NCBI GenBank assembly: GCA_026707335.1
Contig: JAPOXB010000121.1
Coordinates: 1-12,126 of the forward strand
Reading direction: 5' to 3'
From: Chloroflexota bacterium
GTDB lineage: Bacteria > Chloroflexota > Dehalococcoidia > Bin125
Length of the DNA stretch: 12,126 nt
The notes under the pieces were generated by a model. It was not told where the DNA came from and ran no database searches. It saw only the letters and a list, made by a program, of their open reading frames with translations. The position numbers and the translations under genes are program-made. Positions 12,111 through 12,126 of the stretch are shown in pieces (within the stretch, counting starts at the first letter, position 1; the number at the start of each line of letters is the position of its first letter).

Positions 12111-12126
12111 GCGTCGGCGGGCGGGC

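Overview
This is a very GC-rich, gene-dense window (about 70% G+C by eye) with mostly GTG or ATG starts, gaps of a few bases and overlapping genes. The combination of SufBDSU, a Rieske ferredoxin and a SufT-like protein, and SufU rather than IscU, excludes a typical proteobacterial Isc layout. It fits a high-GC Chloroflexota (Dehalococcoidia-like) or possibly an actinobacterium. The missing sufC between sufD and sufS, and the palindromic CCCTCTCCCC repeat at the right edge, lean towards Chloroflexota. This is inference; no rRNA or other marker gene is present.

Region 1 (1-5056, + strand) is the 3' part of a SUF iron-sulfur cluster assembly operon: the end of sufB, an A-type (HesB/IscA) carrier with an unusual Gly/Cys-rich structure, sufD, a Rieske [2Fe-2S] ferredoxin-like gene, sufS, sufU and a SufT-like DUF59 gene. 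Several junctions overlap by 4-8 nt, so translation is probably coupled. SufS removes sulfur from cysteine and SufU relays it, SufB/SufD (with SufC, presumably upstream of the window) build the cluster, and the A-type and SufT-like proteins would help deliver it. A small C(UUCG)G hairpin follows the operon.

Region 2 (5057-5533) holds an orphan HicB-family antitoxin-like regulator. It is preceded by a compact array of alternating TGCCA/TGGCA half-sites that looks like an operator. No HicA toxin gene lies beside it.

Region 3 (5594-7425, - strand) is a two-gene unit: an MFS transporter followed 2 nt later by a VOC/glyoxalase-fold protein. The transporter's true start is unclear.

Region 4 (7445-10840, + strand) contains a macrodomain protein and a Nudix hydrolase 4 nt apart (a plausible ADP-ribose handling pair), a PduO-type cob(I)alamin adenosyltransferase coupled to a cytoplasmic PD40/WD40-like beta-propeller protein, and a Fur-family metalloregulator.

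Region 5 (10908-12126) holds an extended-SDR NAD(P)-dependent reductase/epimerase and then the start of a palindromic intergenic repeat. No tRNA, rRNA, CRISPR array, insertion sequence or prophage gene was seen, and no gene-free stretch exceeds about 150 nt. Most of the window is ordinary housekeeping and metabolic content. I did not find a convincing new multi-gene system; the items most worth checking are the remodelled A-type carrier, the HicB operator array, the transporter start and the macrodomain-Nudix pair.
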